Positions 25,368 to 34,349 of a stretch of 64,000 nt of DNA are shown here, piece after piece. The DNA is from CAYMGQ01 sp964390055 (GTDB lineage: Bacteria; Bacillota; Clostridia; Peptostreptococcales; Natronincolaceae). Position 1 is the stretch's first letter. Each line of letters begins with the position of its first letter. The DNA is taken from NCBI GenBank assembly GCA_964390055.1, contig CAYMGQ010000003.1:62001-126000 (forward strand). The letters run 5' to 3'. Under the pieces are notes generated by a model, which saw nothing but the letters and a program-made list of their open reading frames with translations, did not search any database and was not told the DNA's origin. Made by a program: the position numbers and the translations under genes.

Positions 25368-27990
25368 TTGAATGCCCCCATAAATTATTAATTCTTTCCT
25401 GCAAATAGTGAAGGTGGTTTATGGCTTGGAGGGGTGTAGTTTCCAATAGATTTAAATCTTTTATGTCAGAAATAATTTTATCTATATCCTGGGGTATAAA
25501 AACCAGTTGTTCTTCATTATCTGCATGAGATGTTAATTCATTTTGCTCCATAGCCTTCTTCTCTAAATTTGCTAATAGGTCCTGAGCTCTATAAATGATA
25601 TTTTGAGGTAAACCGGCTAGTTTAGCCACCTGAATACCATAACTTTTGTCAGCACTTCCTTCTACAACCTTCCTTAGAAATACTATATCATCCCCGTCCT
25701 CTTGGACATTAATTCGGTAATTTTTGACGTTTTCTACTACTCCTTCTAATTCTGTTAACTCATGATAATGGGTAGAAAAAAATGTTCTGCATCCTAAAGT
25801 ATTACTAATATATTCAATGACCGCCCATGCTATACTTAACCCATCAAAGGTACTGGTTCCCCTTCCAATTTCATCTAAAATTAACAGACTATTATCTGTA
25901 GCATTATTTACAATATTTGCCACCTCACTCATTTCCACCATAAATGTACTTTGTCCTTGACTTAAATCATCACTAGCTCCTATTCTAGTAAAAATTCTAT
26001 CCACTACTCCTATTGTTGCTTCCTGGGCTGGTATATATGACCCAATCTGTGCCATTAAGACTATTAGTGCAACTTGCCTCATATAGGTTGATTTTCCTGC
26101 CATATTGGGTCCTGTTATTATTGATATTCTATGGTTTTTCCCATCCATAATAGTGTTGTTAGGAATAAAGATTCCTTCCTCAATCATTTTCTCCACAACT
26201 GGATGTCTTCCGCCAATGATTTCAATTTTTTTGTTGTTATTAACAGAAGGTTGCACATAATTATTTTCTTCGGCTACTTGTGATAGTGAGTAAATACTGT
26301 CTAATTTAGCTATAGCCTTAGCAGTATCTTGCAATTTTTTAACATGGTCCTTAACTTTTTGTCTTATTTTTAAAAATAATTCATATTCTAAAAGCATCAG
26401 CTTTTCCTCTGCTCCTAAAACCTTAGATTCCTTTTCTTTCAATTCTTCCGTTATATATCTTTCGCTATTAGCCAAGGTTTGTTTTCTTATATAGTTTTGC
26501 GGAACTAAATGCAAATTAGCATTGGTAATTTCAATATAATAACCAAATATTTTATTATAGCCAATCTTCAATGACCTAATACCAGTATTCGTCTGTTCTT
26601 CCTTTTCCAAATTGGATATCCAGTCTTTTCCTTCCCTTGTTATCCATCTGAGTTCATCAATATCTTTACTATAACCATCTTTAATAATATTGCCCTCTTT
26701 TATAGTAATTGGTGGCTCTTCCATTATTGCGTTCTCAATTAGCTCTTTCAATTCAGTATGACAATTTATATTGTTTTTAATATCTTTTATATACGATGCC
26801 TCTTTATATGTAAGTAATTCTTTAATTATTGGTAACTTCCTCAAGGAATTGCTTAGAGCTATTAAATCCCTAGGGTTTATAGTTCCATAGGCAATTTTAC
26901 CTGCCAATCTTTCTAAGTCATAAATACACCTTAGGGAATCCCTTAGTTGTCCTCTCAGTAGATAATCTTTCTTCAATTCTTCGACTGCATTTAATCTGTT
27001 GTTTATTTTTTCAACCTCTAGCAAAGGTTCCTCTATCCATCTTCTGAGCATCCTTCCTCCCATTGATGTCATAGTTTTATCTAAAACCCATAATAAAGAT
27101 CCCCTAAGTTCCCTATCCCTAATTGTTTCCGTTAGTTCGAGATTCCTTCTAGTATTTATATCTAATAACATCCTGTCTTTCAATGTATAGACCGTAATCC
27201 TACTAATATGGCCCAAAGTTCTCTTTTGTGTAAGTTTTAAATAATCTATTAATGCTCCTGTAGATTGGATGGCCAAATGGTCACTTTCAAATCCTAATCC
27301 TTCAACCGTAATAATATTAAATTGATTATATAGCTGCCTTAATGCATAATCGTAATCATAGCGCCATGATTCAAATTCACTCACATAAACGTTAAATTGT
27401 TTGTTCACATCCGTTATTATATCGTTAAGTTTATCTAATTCTATATTATATATAATTTCTTTGGGTCTAATTTTACATATTTCATCATAAAGACTCTTCT
27501 TTATGGAACCATTAACAATTTGGCTAGTAATTTCTGTTGCAAATAGATCCCCAGTGGAAATATCCACATAGCTTACACCCGCCCCTTGTGGAGTTCCATA
27601 AATGGACATCAAAAAATTATTCTTTTTTTCCTCCAATAATTCAGTATCGATTAATGTACCGGGCGTAATAACTCTTATAACATCCCTTTCAACTATTCCT
27701 TTTCCGCTAGAAGCATCTTCCATTTGCTCACAAATGGCCACTTTATATCCTTTTTCTAGCAATTTGTTAATATATCCATCTGCTGAATGATGGGGCACCC
27801 CACACATAGGCGCCCTTTCATCCAAGCCACAATTTCTACCAGTCAATGCAATTTCAAGTTCACGGGCTGCTATTATAGCATCATCAAAAAATAGTTCGTA
27901 AAAATCACCTAGACGGAAAAATAGTAATGCATCCGTATATTCCTTTTTTATCTCCATATACTGCCTCATCATTGGGGTTAGTTTATTCAA
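25360..27990 (-). CDS. mutS: DNA mismatch recognition protein MutS
   Basis: 876 aa MutS1. The mismatch-reading Phe-x-Glu lies in LGDFYELFF (residues about 27-35), Walker A is GPNMAGKST and the Walker B region is LLILDEIGRGTSTFDG. TTG start at 27990 with GGGAGG 8 bases upstream. It is separated from miaB by a terminator, so mutS-mutL-miaA-hfq may have an additional promoter in the 112-bp gap. Confidence 0.96.
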   Translation of the reverse strand: MNKLTPMMRQYMEIKKEYTDALLFFRLGDFYELFFDDAIIAARELEIALTGRNCGLDERAPMCGVPHHSADGYINKLLEKGYKVAICEQMEDASSGKGIVERDVIRVITPGTLIDTELLEEKKNNFLMSIYGTPQGAGVSYVDISTGDLFATEITSQIVNGSIKKSLYDEICKIRPKEIIYNIELDKLNDIITDVNKQFNVYVSEFESWRYDYDYALRQLYNQFNIITVEGLGFESDHLAIQSTGALIDYLKLTQKRTLGHISRITVYTLKDRMLLDINTRRNLELTETIRDRELRGSLLWVLDKTMTSMGGRMLRRWIEEPLLEVEKINNRLNAVEELKKDYLLRGQLRDSLRCIYDLERLAGKIAYGTINPRDLIALSNSLRKLPIIKELLTYKEASYIKDIKNNINCHTELKELIENAIMEEPPITIKEGNIIKDGYSKDIDELRWITREGKDWISNLEKEEQTNTGIRSLKIGYNKIFGYYIEITNANLHLVPQNYIRKQTLANSERYITEELKEKESKVLGAEEKLMLLEYELFLKIRQKVKDHVKKLQDTAKAIAKLDSIYSLSQVAEENNYVQPSVNNNKKIEIIGGRHPVVEKMIEEGIFIPNNTIMDGKNHRISIITGPNMAGKSTYMRQVALIVLMAQIGSYIPAQEATIGVVDRIFTRIGASDDLSQGQSTFMVEMSEVANIVNNATDNSLLILDEIGRGTSTFDGLSIAWAVIEYISNTLGCRTFFSTHYHELTELEGVVENVKNYRINVQEDGDDIVFLRKVVEGSADKSYGIQVAKLAGLPQNIIYRAQDLLANLEKKAMEQNELTSHADNEEQLVFIPQDIDKIISDIKDLNLLETTPLQAINHLHYLQERINNLWGHSNE

Positions 27991-28063
27991 AAATTTGACC
28001 TCCCTTCAGGAAAACCGTAATATAATTATATCAGATATATAAATGTAAGAAAATTGCCCAATG

Positions 28064-28089
28064 AAAACTGGCCACACTTCCCGGCCAGT
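28064..28089 (-). terminator. Intrinsic terminator after miaB
   Basis: On the minus strand, ACTGGCC (28089-28083) pairs with GGCCAGT (28073-28067) around a 9-base loop, followed by TTTTC. Confidence 0.68.
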
Positions 28090-28102
28090 ACCATCTGAAT
28101 AC

Positions 28103-29479
28103 CTATAATAACCTTCCATTTAAAGAAAAAGTCTTGGGCTCTATAATTTTAACTTTAACCAATTTACCAATTAAAGATTGGTCTCCAGGGAAATTTACTA
28201 ATTTGTTTTGTCTTGTACGCCCTGTCAGTATACTATCATTTGTCTTACTAGGCCCCTCAACCAACACCTCAACAACTTTATTAAGGTAATTATTATTTAT
28301 ATCTGCACTTATATTATTTATAATATCTACAAGCCTATTAAATCTATTTCGCTTAGTTTGATCATCTATTTGGCTATCCATATAAGATGCTGGGGTGCCC
28401 TCGCGAATCGAGTACAAAAATGTAAATGCCGAATCAAACTTTACTTGTCTAACTACATCTAAAGTATCTAAAAAATTTTCCTCGCTTTCACCTGGAAAAC
28501 CAATTATTATATCAGTGGTAATAGCTATATTTGGAATCCTACTTTTTATTTTTTTAATTAATTCCAAGTACCCTTCTTTTGTATAGCCCCTATTCATCCT
28601 CCTTAAAATTTCATTGCTTCCGGCTTGAAATGGTAAGTGTATATGTTCACATATATTTTTACTATCAGCCATGGTTTCAATTAATTCTTCAGATAAATCT
28701 TTGGGATGAGATGTCATAAACCTAATTCTTTCAATTCCTTCAATCCCATTAAGTTCCCTCAATAGAGCTGCAAAGCTTACCTCTTTATATAAAGTCTTAC
28801 CATAGGAATTTACATTCTGGCCCAAAAGTGTAATTTCTTTTACACCTTTATTGGCTAACTCAGTAACTTCCCTAATAACATCATGTAGTTCTCTGCTTCG
28901 CTCCCTTCCTCTTGTATAAGGTACAATGCAATAGCTGCAAAAATTATTACACCCATACATAATATTAACAAAGGCTTTATAATCAAATTTCCTAATAGAT
29001 TTTATTCCCTCAACTATCTCTCCTTCAGTATTCCACACCTCAACTAACATATTATCAACATTCTTACAATTAGCCAAAAGCTCTGGGAATCTATGGATGT
29101 TATGAGTGCCAAAAATTAGATCCACGTGTTTATACTTATTCCTAATTTCAGATACTACCTTAGGTTGTTGCATCATACAACCACCTACCGCTATAATTAA
29201 ATCGCTATTCTTTTTTTTCAAGGCTTTAAGGGCACCTAAATTTCCATATACTTTAAACTCGGCATTTTCCCTTACACAACAGGTATTAAATAAAATCAAA
29301 TCAGCCTCTTCTTTTTTATTAGTTTTTGTATATCTCAATTCCTCCAACATTCCCCATAGCTTTTCAGAATCTCTTTCATTCATTTGACAACCATAAGTTA
29401 GTATAATTGCTTTTTTGTCCAATTGCTTTTCAGGACCTACCTTTATATAATTATTTTTACTTTCATTTTGTCTCCTCAA
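28103..29479 (-). CDS. miaB: tRNA-2-methylthio-N6-dimethylallyladenosine synthase
   Basis: About 458 aa radical-SAM methylthiotransferase. N-terminal UPF0004 domain with TYGCQMNERDSE and two further cysteines (FNTCCVRE, VGGCMMQ) for the auxiliary cluster, radical-SAM motif CNNFCSYC, and C-terminal TRAM domain. Modifies i6A37 made by MiaA. TTG 29479 is chosen as start because GGGAGG lies eight bases upstream; in-frame ATGs at 29500 and 29497 have no visible ribosome site. Confidence 0.94.
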   Translation of the reverse strand: MRRQNESKNNYIKVGPEKQLDKKAIILTYGCQMNERDSEKLWGMLEELRYTKTNKKEEADLILFNTCCVRENAEFKVYGNLGALKALKKKNSDLIIAVGGCMMQQPKVVSEIRNKYKHVDLIFGTHNIHRFPELLANCKNVDNMLVEVWNTEGEIVEGIKSIRKFDYKAFVNIMYGCNNFCSYCIVPYTRGRERSRELHDVIREVTELANKGVKEITLLGQNVNSYGKTLYKEVSFAALLRELNGIEGIERIRFMTSHPKDLSEELIETMADSKNICEHIHLPFQAGSNEILRRMNRGYTKEGYLELIKKIKSRIPNIAITTDIIIGFPGESEENFLDTLDVVRQVKFDSAFTFLYSIREGTPASYMDSQIDDQTKRNRFNRLVDIINNISADINNNYLNKVVEVLVEGPSKTNDSILTGRTRQNKLVNFPGDQSLIGKLVKVKIIEPKTFSLNGRLL

Positions 29480-29601
29480 AATTATTCCTCCCAACATCAT
29501 AACTTCAAGATGTTACAAGTTATCATATCATACTATCTTACTATTTTATATTTGTCTACTTATCTGGTAAAAACAATTTAAAAATCTACAGACACCTTTA
29601 T

Positions 29602-29641
29602 ATTATAACATTTACAAAAAATATTGCACAGCATTTGCAAT
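29602..29641 (-). promoter_or_regulatory. Promoter of the miaB-mutSL operon with palindrome at -35
   Basis: On the minus strand a TATAAT (29607-29602) is preceded 16 bp upstream by GTGCAA. The -35 region lies in a palindrome ATTGCA-n7-TGCAAT (29623-29641). The rest of the 320-bp divergent gap to the aminotransferase is AT-rich and shows only a ribosome site before 29800. Confidence 0.4.
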
Positions 29642-29799
29642 GTAAATATTTGTTTAAATTTACTTAATATTCAAACTTATTAAATTATTACTATTATCTT
29701 TTAATAATTTATGTTATTATAGTATGTAAATAAAAAAAACATTTGAGTTTAGGTCATAACATCAAAAAGTAATATTAATTATACTAGGAGGTTGTTATT

Positions 29800-30987
29800 G
29801 TGTATGTATCTGAACGCCTTGCTAATATGCAAGAATCCCCCATAAGGAAACTCATACCCTACGCCGAATATGCAAAAAGTATGGGTCGACATGTATATCA
29901 TCTAAATATAGGCCAACCCGACATAGAAACACCAGCATCTTTTATGGATGCAGTTAGACAATTTGATGATAAGGTCTTAGCCTATGCACCATCTCAAGGA
30001 ATACCAGAACTTATATCATCTATTATTGACTATTATAAAATATACAATTTGGATTTTGACAATGAAGAAATATTAATAACCTATGGCGGTTCCGAAGCAT
30101 TACTTTTTTCCATATTAGCTATTACAGACCCAGATGATGAAATCCTAATACCGGAGCCCTATTATACTAATTTCTCTGGATTTTGCCAAATGGTTAATAC
30201 TAGAATTATTCCAATAACCTGTAAGGCTGAAAATGGATTCCGTCTGCCAAATAAGTTTGAGATTGAGGGCTTAATAAAAGAAAATACCAAGGGTATATTA
30301 CTCTCAAATCCTGGTAATCCAACTGGTGCTGTGTATACAAGAGAAGAATTAAAAATGCTAGGAAAATTAGCAAAAAAACACAACTTATATATTATTTGTG
30401 ATGAAGCATATAGGGAATTTGTTTATGACGATTTTGAATTCACAAGCTTTGCTAGCATAAAGGAAATAGCTGATAGGGTTATAATTGTTGATAGTATATC
30501 TAAACGATATAGCGCTTGTGGAGCAAGAGTTGGTTGTATTGCTAGCAAAAATAAAAAAATTATGAAAGAAATATTGAAATTATGCCAGAGCAGGCTATGT
30601 GTCCCTGTTTTAGAGCAAATCGGGGCAACAGAATTATATAAAACACCAAAAAATTATTTCAATACGATTAATAAAGAATATAGAAAACGAAGAGATATAG
30701 TATATAATGCACTCAAGGATATTCCTGGTATAGTGTGTGAAAAACCATCGGGAGCCTTCTATATTATGGCTAAACTACCAGTGGATGATGCTGAGAAGTT
30801 CGCCACCTGGCTATTACAAGATTTCCAGCTTGATAATTCTACTGTTATGATTACCCCCGCCTGTGATTTTTATGCTAGTCCCAATATGGGAACAAATGAA
30901 GTAAGGATTGCCTATACCCTACAGGACAAAGATTTAGTTGCAAGCATGAATATACTTAAAATAGCTTTAAATCAATATAATAAATAA
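29800..30987 (+). CDS. Class I/II PLP-dependent aminotransferase
   Basis: 395 aa fold-type I aminotransferase of the aspartate aminotransferase subgroup. LNIGQPDIETP is near residue 34, SNPGNPTGAVYTREEL near 168, the PLP-binding CDEAYREFVYD near 199, and the Schiff-base lysine is in DSISKRYSACGARVG near 234. Specific amino donor cannot be decided. GTG start with GGAGG eight bases upstream. It is a single + strand gene between divergent miaB and convergent rseC-like genes, so it is transcribed alone. Confidence 0.88.
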   Translation: MYVSERLANMQESPIRKLIPYAEYAKSMGRHVYHLNIGQPDIETPASFMDAVRQFDDKVLAYAPSQGIPELISSIIDYYKIYNLDFDNEEILITYGGSEALLFSILAITDPDDEILIPEPYYTNFSGFCQMVNTRIIPITCKAENGFRLPNKFEIEGLIKENTKGILLSNPGNPTGAVYTREELKMLGKLAKKHNLYIICDEAYREFVYDDFEFTSFASIKEIADRVIIVDSISKRYSACGARVGCIASKNKKIMKEILKLCQSRLCVPVLEQIGATELYKTPKNYFNTINKEYRKRRDIVYNALKDIPGIVCEKPSGAFYIMAKLPVDDAEKFATWLLQDFQLDNSTVMITPACDFYASPNMGTNEVRIAYTLQDKDLVASMNILKIALNQYNK

Positions 30988-30990
30988 AAC

Positions 30991-31018
30991 TAACAACCCT
31001 ATTTCAATAGGGTTGTTA
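30991..31018. terminator. Bidirectional terminator after the aminotransferase
   Basis: TAACAACCCTATT (30991-31003) pairs with AATAGGGTTGTTA (31006-31018), with T-rich DNA on both sides. It can serve both the aminotransferase and the convergent RseC-like gene. Confidence 0.8.
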
Positions 31019-31033
31019 ATTTATACGTCAACT

Positions 31034-31459
31034 TTAGTCTTTTATTTTACTAATTATGGGTGTATACCTTTTGCTATGTTTTAAATCATCTTCCTTTCTT
31101 CTAATAATTAAATAGGTTAGCCCCATTAATAAAAATCCGTTTAAAGCTGCAGCAATTTCAATATTTATATTCAAGTTTAAATTGTTTAAAATAAGAGTCG
31201 CAATTAATATTCCACCCATTAATGCAATGAACGGTATCCCATAAGCTATTAATATAGCTAATAGAAAATTATTCTCCTCAATATCAACCTCTACTAACTG
31301 CCCTATTTCAGCGTTCACCGTATTTATGGCCTCTATCTCCAAATTTTTGTTTTCCTTGCCCATTATACACCCATTGCAATTAGAACAACTTGTCTTTCTA
31401 TCTATTAATACCCTGGCCATTGTATTTTTTACTTGTATAACCGTGCCCCAATGTTTCAT
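31034..31459 (-). CDS. RseC/MucC-like SoxR-reducing system protein
   Basis: 141 aa. A cysteine cluster (SCSNCNGCIMG, residues about 23-33) suggests an Fe-S or redox site at the cytoplasmic N-terminus. Two transmembrane helices follow (about 66-90 and 96-118) and a basic tail. This is the RseC/MucC layout; in Clostridia such proteins often accompany Rnf complexes, but no rnf gene is in view. ATG 31459 has GGGGGTG upstream. It lies 13 bp after tcdA. Confidence 0.75.
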   Translation of the reverse strand: MKHWGTVIQVKNTMARVLIDRKTSCSNCNGCIMGKENKNLEIEAINTVNAEIGQLVEVDIEENNFLLAILIAYGIPFIALMGGILIATLILNNLNLNINIEIAAALNGFLLMGLTYLIIRRKEDDLKHSKRYTPIISKIKD

Positions 31460-31472
31460 AATATTACACCCC

Positions 31473-32195
31473 CTAAGCTTGACATTCGTTAGCAATATTT
31501 AGATCAATTAAGTCTCTTACAACTACAGATGCTAGAATTAATCCCACAACAGATGGTACAAATGCTATACTTCCCGGCACATGATTATTTTCACTTTTTC
31601 TTACATATTTTGATTTCTCCTTTGAGTATACCACCTTTAGCTCCATAATACCCCGTTTTCTCAGTTCCTTTCTTAAAATTTTTGCTATGGGGCAAACAGA
31701 GGTGTTATATATATCATCAATTACGAATTGTGTTGGATCTATCTTATTGCCAGCTGACATGCTACTAACTATTGGGATATTGATTTCCTTACACTTCTCG
31801 ATTAGATGAATCTTACTGGTAATACTATCTATTGCATCCACAACATAATCGTAATCAGCTTTTAATAGATCTTGCCAATTGTTCACATTGTATGATTGTT
31901 TATAGGTTATAACCTCTATTTCCGGATTAATATCCAAAATTCTTTTCTTCATAGCCTCTACTTTTGTTCTTCCAATAGTTGAGTGTGTAGCATGTATTTG
32001 TCGATTTATATTAGTAATACATATATTGTCATTGTCTATAAGAATTAATTTTCCAAGCCCAGTTCTAGCAAGAGCTTCTATTGTAAATGAACCAACACCC
32101 CCAACACCAAATATTGCAACAGTCCTATCTTTTAATATCTTTATACCCTGTTTACCAATAATAGATTCGGTTCTTGAAAGAAAATTCAGTTCCAT
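31473..32195 (-). CDS. tcdA: tRNA threonylcarbamoyladenosine dehydratase
   Basis: 240 aa E1-like/ThiF-family enzyme that cyclises t6A37 of tRNAs to ct6A using ATP. Nucleotide-binding GVGGVGSFTIEALARTGLG is near residue 30, the DNDNICITNINRQIHA stretch follows at about 54, and VDAIDSITSKIHL is near 115. Closest group is TcdA/YgdL. It is transcribed from the 6S RNA side; the RseC-like gene follows. Confidence 0.88.
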   Translation of the reverse strand: MELNFLSRTESIIGKQGIKILKDRTVAIFGVGGVGSFTIEALARTGLGKLILIDNDNICITNINRQIHATHSTIGRTKVEAMKKRILDINPEIEVITYKQSYNVNNWQDLLKADYDYVVDAIDSITSKIHLIEKCKEINIPIVSSMSAGNKIDPTQFVIDDIYNTSVCPIAKILRKELRKRGIMELKVVYSKEKSKYVRKSENNHVPGSIAFVPSVVGLILASVVVRDLIDLNIANECQA

Positions 32196-32218
32196 TAGAA
32201 TGCCTCCGTCAATTAAAT

Positions 32219-32400
32219 AAAAAAACCCACCATGCCGTGATTCGATTGTTTTGAAACCTGCTATGCAGGTGGGTACCCTGTTATCTATTTCTTAAGTCCT
32301 TTTGAAAAGGCTTTTAATCCATAAACAAACTCCCAGGTTCCCAATGTAAATGTGTTGCCTCAAAACGTGACCGAATACACGTACATAGTAGGTATTTACC
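32219..32400 (-). ncRNA. ssrS: 6S RNA (SsrS), clostridial type
   Basis: About 182 nt on the minus strand. The ends pair as in 6S RNA: CCTACTATG near the 5' end with CATGGTGGG near the 3' end (nine pairs, G-U included), then CGTG with CACG, enclosing a long rod with a central bubble (segments TTGGGAACCTGGGAG and CAGGGTACCCACCTG). The 3' end is GGTGGG followed by seven T (32225-32219), a built-in terminator. It sits just downstream of aspS, a usual clostridial position. 6S RNA binds sigma-A RNA polymerase by mimicking an open promoter. No ORF fits this 347-bp gap. Confidence 0.8.
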
Positions 32401-32407
32401 TATTATT

Positions 32408-32436
32408 ATAATACCATAAGTCAATCTATATTACAA
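32408..32436 (-). promoter_or_regulatory. Promoter of 6S RNA
   Basis: On the minus strand: TTGTAA (32436-32431), 17-bp spacer, TATTAT (32413-32408), placing the start at about 32400. A TTGACT lies inside the spacer at too short a distance to be the -35. Confidence 0.55.
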
Positions 32437-32542
32437 ACAAGGCTAGGCAATTTCCCCTAGTATATTTTGTTAATAAAAACAATCAATTATAATTAGTATT
32501 TTTTATATTTATTATCATAAGATTTACATAACATATTTCTTA

Positions 32543-34315
32543 TTACGATTTTGTTTTTTCTTTTATATGCAACTCATTTAATTGTTCTTCTTCAACCTTG
32601 GTAGGCGCCTTGGTCATCAGGCAAGTTGCATTCTGGGTTTTTGGAAAAGCGATAACCTGCCTAATGTTTGATTCCCCGGCTAGTATCATCACCAACCTAT
32701 CTAATCCATATGCTATTCCACCATGAGGAGGAGTACCATATTTAAATGCATCTAGTAAGTAGGCGAATCTTTTTTGTATTTCATCATGACTCAAACCCAT
32801 TATCTTAAAAATTTTTTCTTGTAATTGTCTAGAAGTTATCCTTATACTACCCCCACCTATTTCATGACCGTTTAGTATAATATCATATGCCTTAGACCTT
32901 ACCTTTGCGGGATTACTGTCCAATAGTTCAATGTCTTCATCCTTGGGTGCAGTAAAAGGATGATGCATTGCTACAAATCTCTCTGCTTCATCATCATATT
33001 CAAACATAGGAAATTCAGTCACCCACAAGAATTTATAGTCATCGGGTTGATATAAATTTAATCTTTTTCCTAATTGTGCCCTTAGATAACCTAGAGCATT
33101 GCATACTATATTATACTTATCAGCTACAAATAGCAAAAGATCACCTGTTTTTGCTCCTAGTCGTTGCACTATCTTATTCATTTCCCCTTCAGTAAAAAAT
33201 TTAGCTATAGGTGAAACAATTCCATCCTCTGTAAATCTTATCCATGCCATACCCTTAGCCCCTCGATATTTTGCCATCTCCTCGAGCTCAGATATCTCTC
33301 TTCTGCTAAAACTTGCCCCCGATTCTACATTAATTCCTTTCACAACTCCACCGTCATTGACAGTTGCCGAGAAAACTCTAAAACTACAAGAGCCTGCAAT
33401 GTCTGTTATATCTTCTAATTCCATGCCAAATCTTATATCTGGCTTGTCAGACCCATATCTCTCCATAGCCTCTTTGTAAGTTATTTTTTGTATAGGAATT
33501 TCAAGCTCAAGACCTAAAACCTCCTTGAATAATCTTTTCATAAGTCTTTCGTTAATATTTATCACATCCCCCATATCAACAAAAGACATTTCACAGTCAA
33601 TTTGTGTAAATTCTGGTTGCCGGTCAGCTCTTAAGTCTTCATCTCTAAAACATTTTACGATTTGGAAATATCTTTCCATACCTGAAACCATTAATAATTG
33701 TTTGAAGAGTTGTGGAGATTGGGGTAATGCATAAAATCTCCCTGGATTAACCCTGCTAGGTACTAAATAATCCCTAGCCCCCTCGGGAGTTGTATTTATC
33801 AACATGGGCGTTTCTATTTCGATAAAATCTTCCTCCACGAAAAAATCTCTCACGGTATTAGCAACTTGAGATCTAAATATAAGATTTTTCTGCATAGATG
33901 GTTTCCTTAAATCCAAATATCGATATTGTAGCCTAAGGTTTTCAGAAACATCATCCCCATCCTTAATATATATAGGCGGCGTCTCAGCAACACTATATAT
34001 AATTAGTTTTTCTGCAAAAATTTCAATCTTCCCCGTCGGTAGATCTAGATTAACAGACTGTCTTTCGTACACTTTTCCTTTAACTGCAATTACAAATTCT
34101 GATCCTAGTTTTTCTGCTTCGCTAAAAGCCTCCTGTGATATATCTCTATCAAATACAATTTGTATTAAACCAGTCCTATCTCTTAAATCTACAAATATTA
34201 AACCTCCTAAATCCCTTCTTCTTTGCACCCAGCCACTTACAACTACGGTTTTTTCTACGTCTTTTTTTCTTAGTAAACCGCACATATGGGTTCTTTTTAG
34301 CATCTCAGGAACCAT
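32543..34315 (-). CDS. aspS: Aspartyl-tRNA synthetase
   Basis: 590 aa class II synthetase of the bacterial type: N-terminal OB anticodon-binding domain (VSGWVQRRRDLGGLIFVDLRD), motif 2 (CFRDEDLRADRQPEFTQID), the bacterial GAD insertion (about residues 290-420) and motif 3 (GIAYGLDRLVMIL). ATG 34315 has AGGAGAG upstream. 34 bp after hisS, in the usual hisS-aspS pair. Confidence 0.97.
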   Translation of the reverse strand: MVPEMLKRTHMCGLLRKKDVEKTVVVSGWVQRRRDLGGLIFVDLRDRTGLIQIVFDRDISQEAFSEAEKLGSEFVIAVKGKVYERQSVNLDLPTGKIEIFAEKLIIYSVAETPPIYIKDGDDVSENLRLQYRYLDLRKPSMQKNLIFRSQVANTVRDFFVEEDFIEIETPMLINTTPEGARDYLVPSRVNPGRFYALPQSPQLFKQLLMVSGMERYFQIVKCFRDEDLRADRQPEFTQIDCEMSFVDMGDVININERLMKRLFKEVLGLELEIPIQKITYKEAMERYGSDKPDIRFGMELEDITDIAGSCSFRVFSATVNDGGVVKGINVESGASFSRREISELEEMAKYRGAKGMAWIRFTEDGIVSPIAKFFTEGEMNKIVQRLGAKTGDLLLFVADKYNIVCNALGYLRAQLGKRLNLYQPDDYKFLWVTEFPMFEYDDEAERFVAMHHPFTAPKDEDIELLDSNPAKVRSKAYDIILNGHEIGGGSIRITSRQLQEKIFKIMGLSHDEIQKRFAYLLDAFKYGTPPHGGIAYGLDRLVMILAGESNIRQVIAFPKTQNATCLMTKAPTKVEEEQLNELHIKEKTKS

Positions 34316-34349
34316 TCTTTTCTCTCCTCATTTTCTAATTTTAATATTG

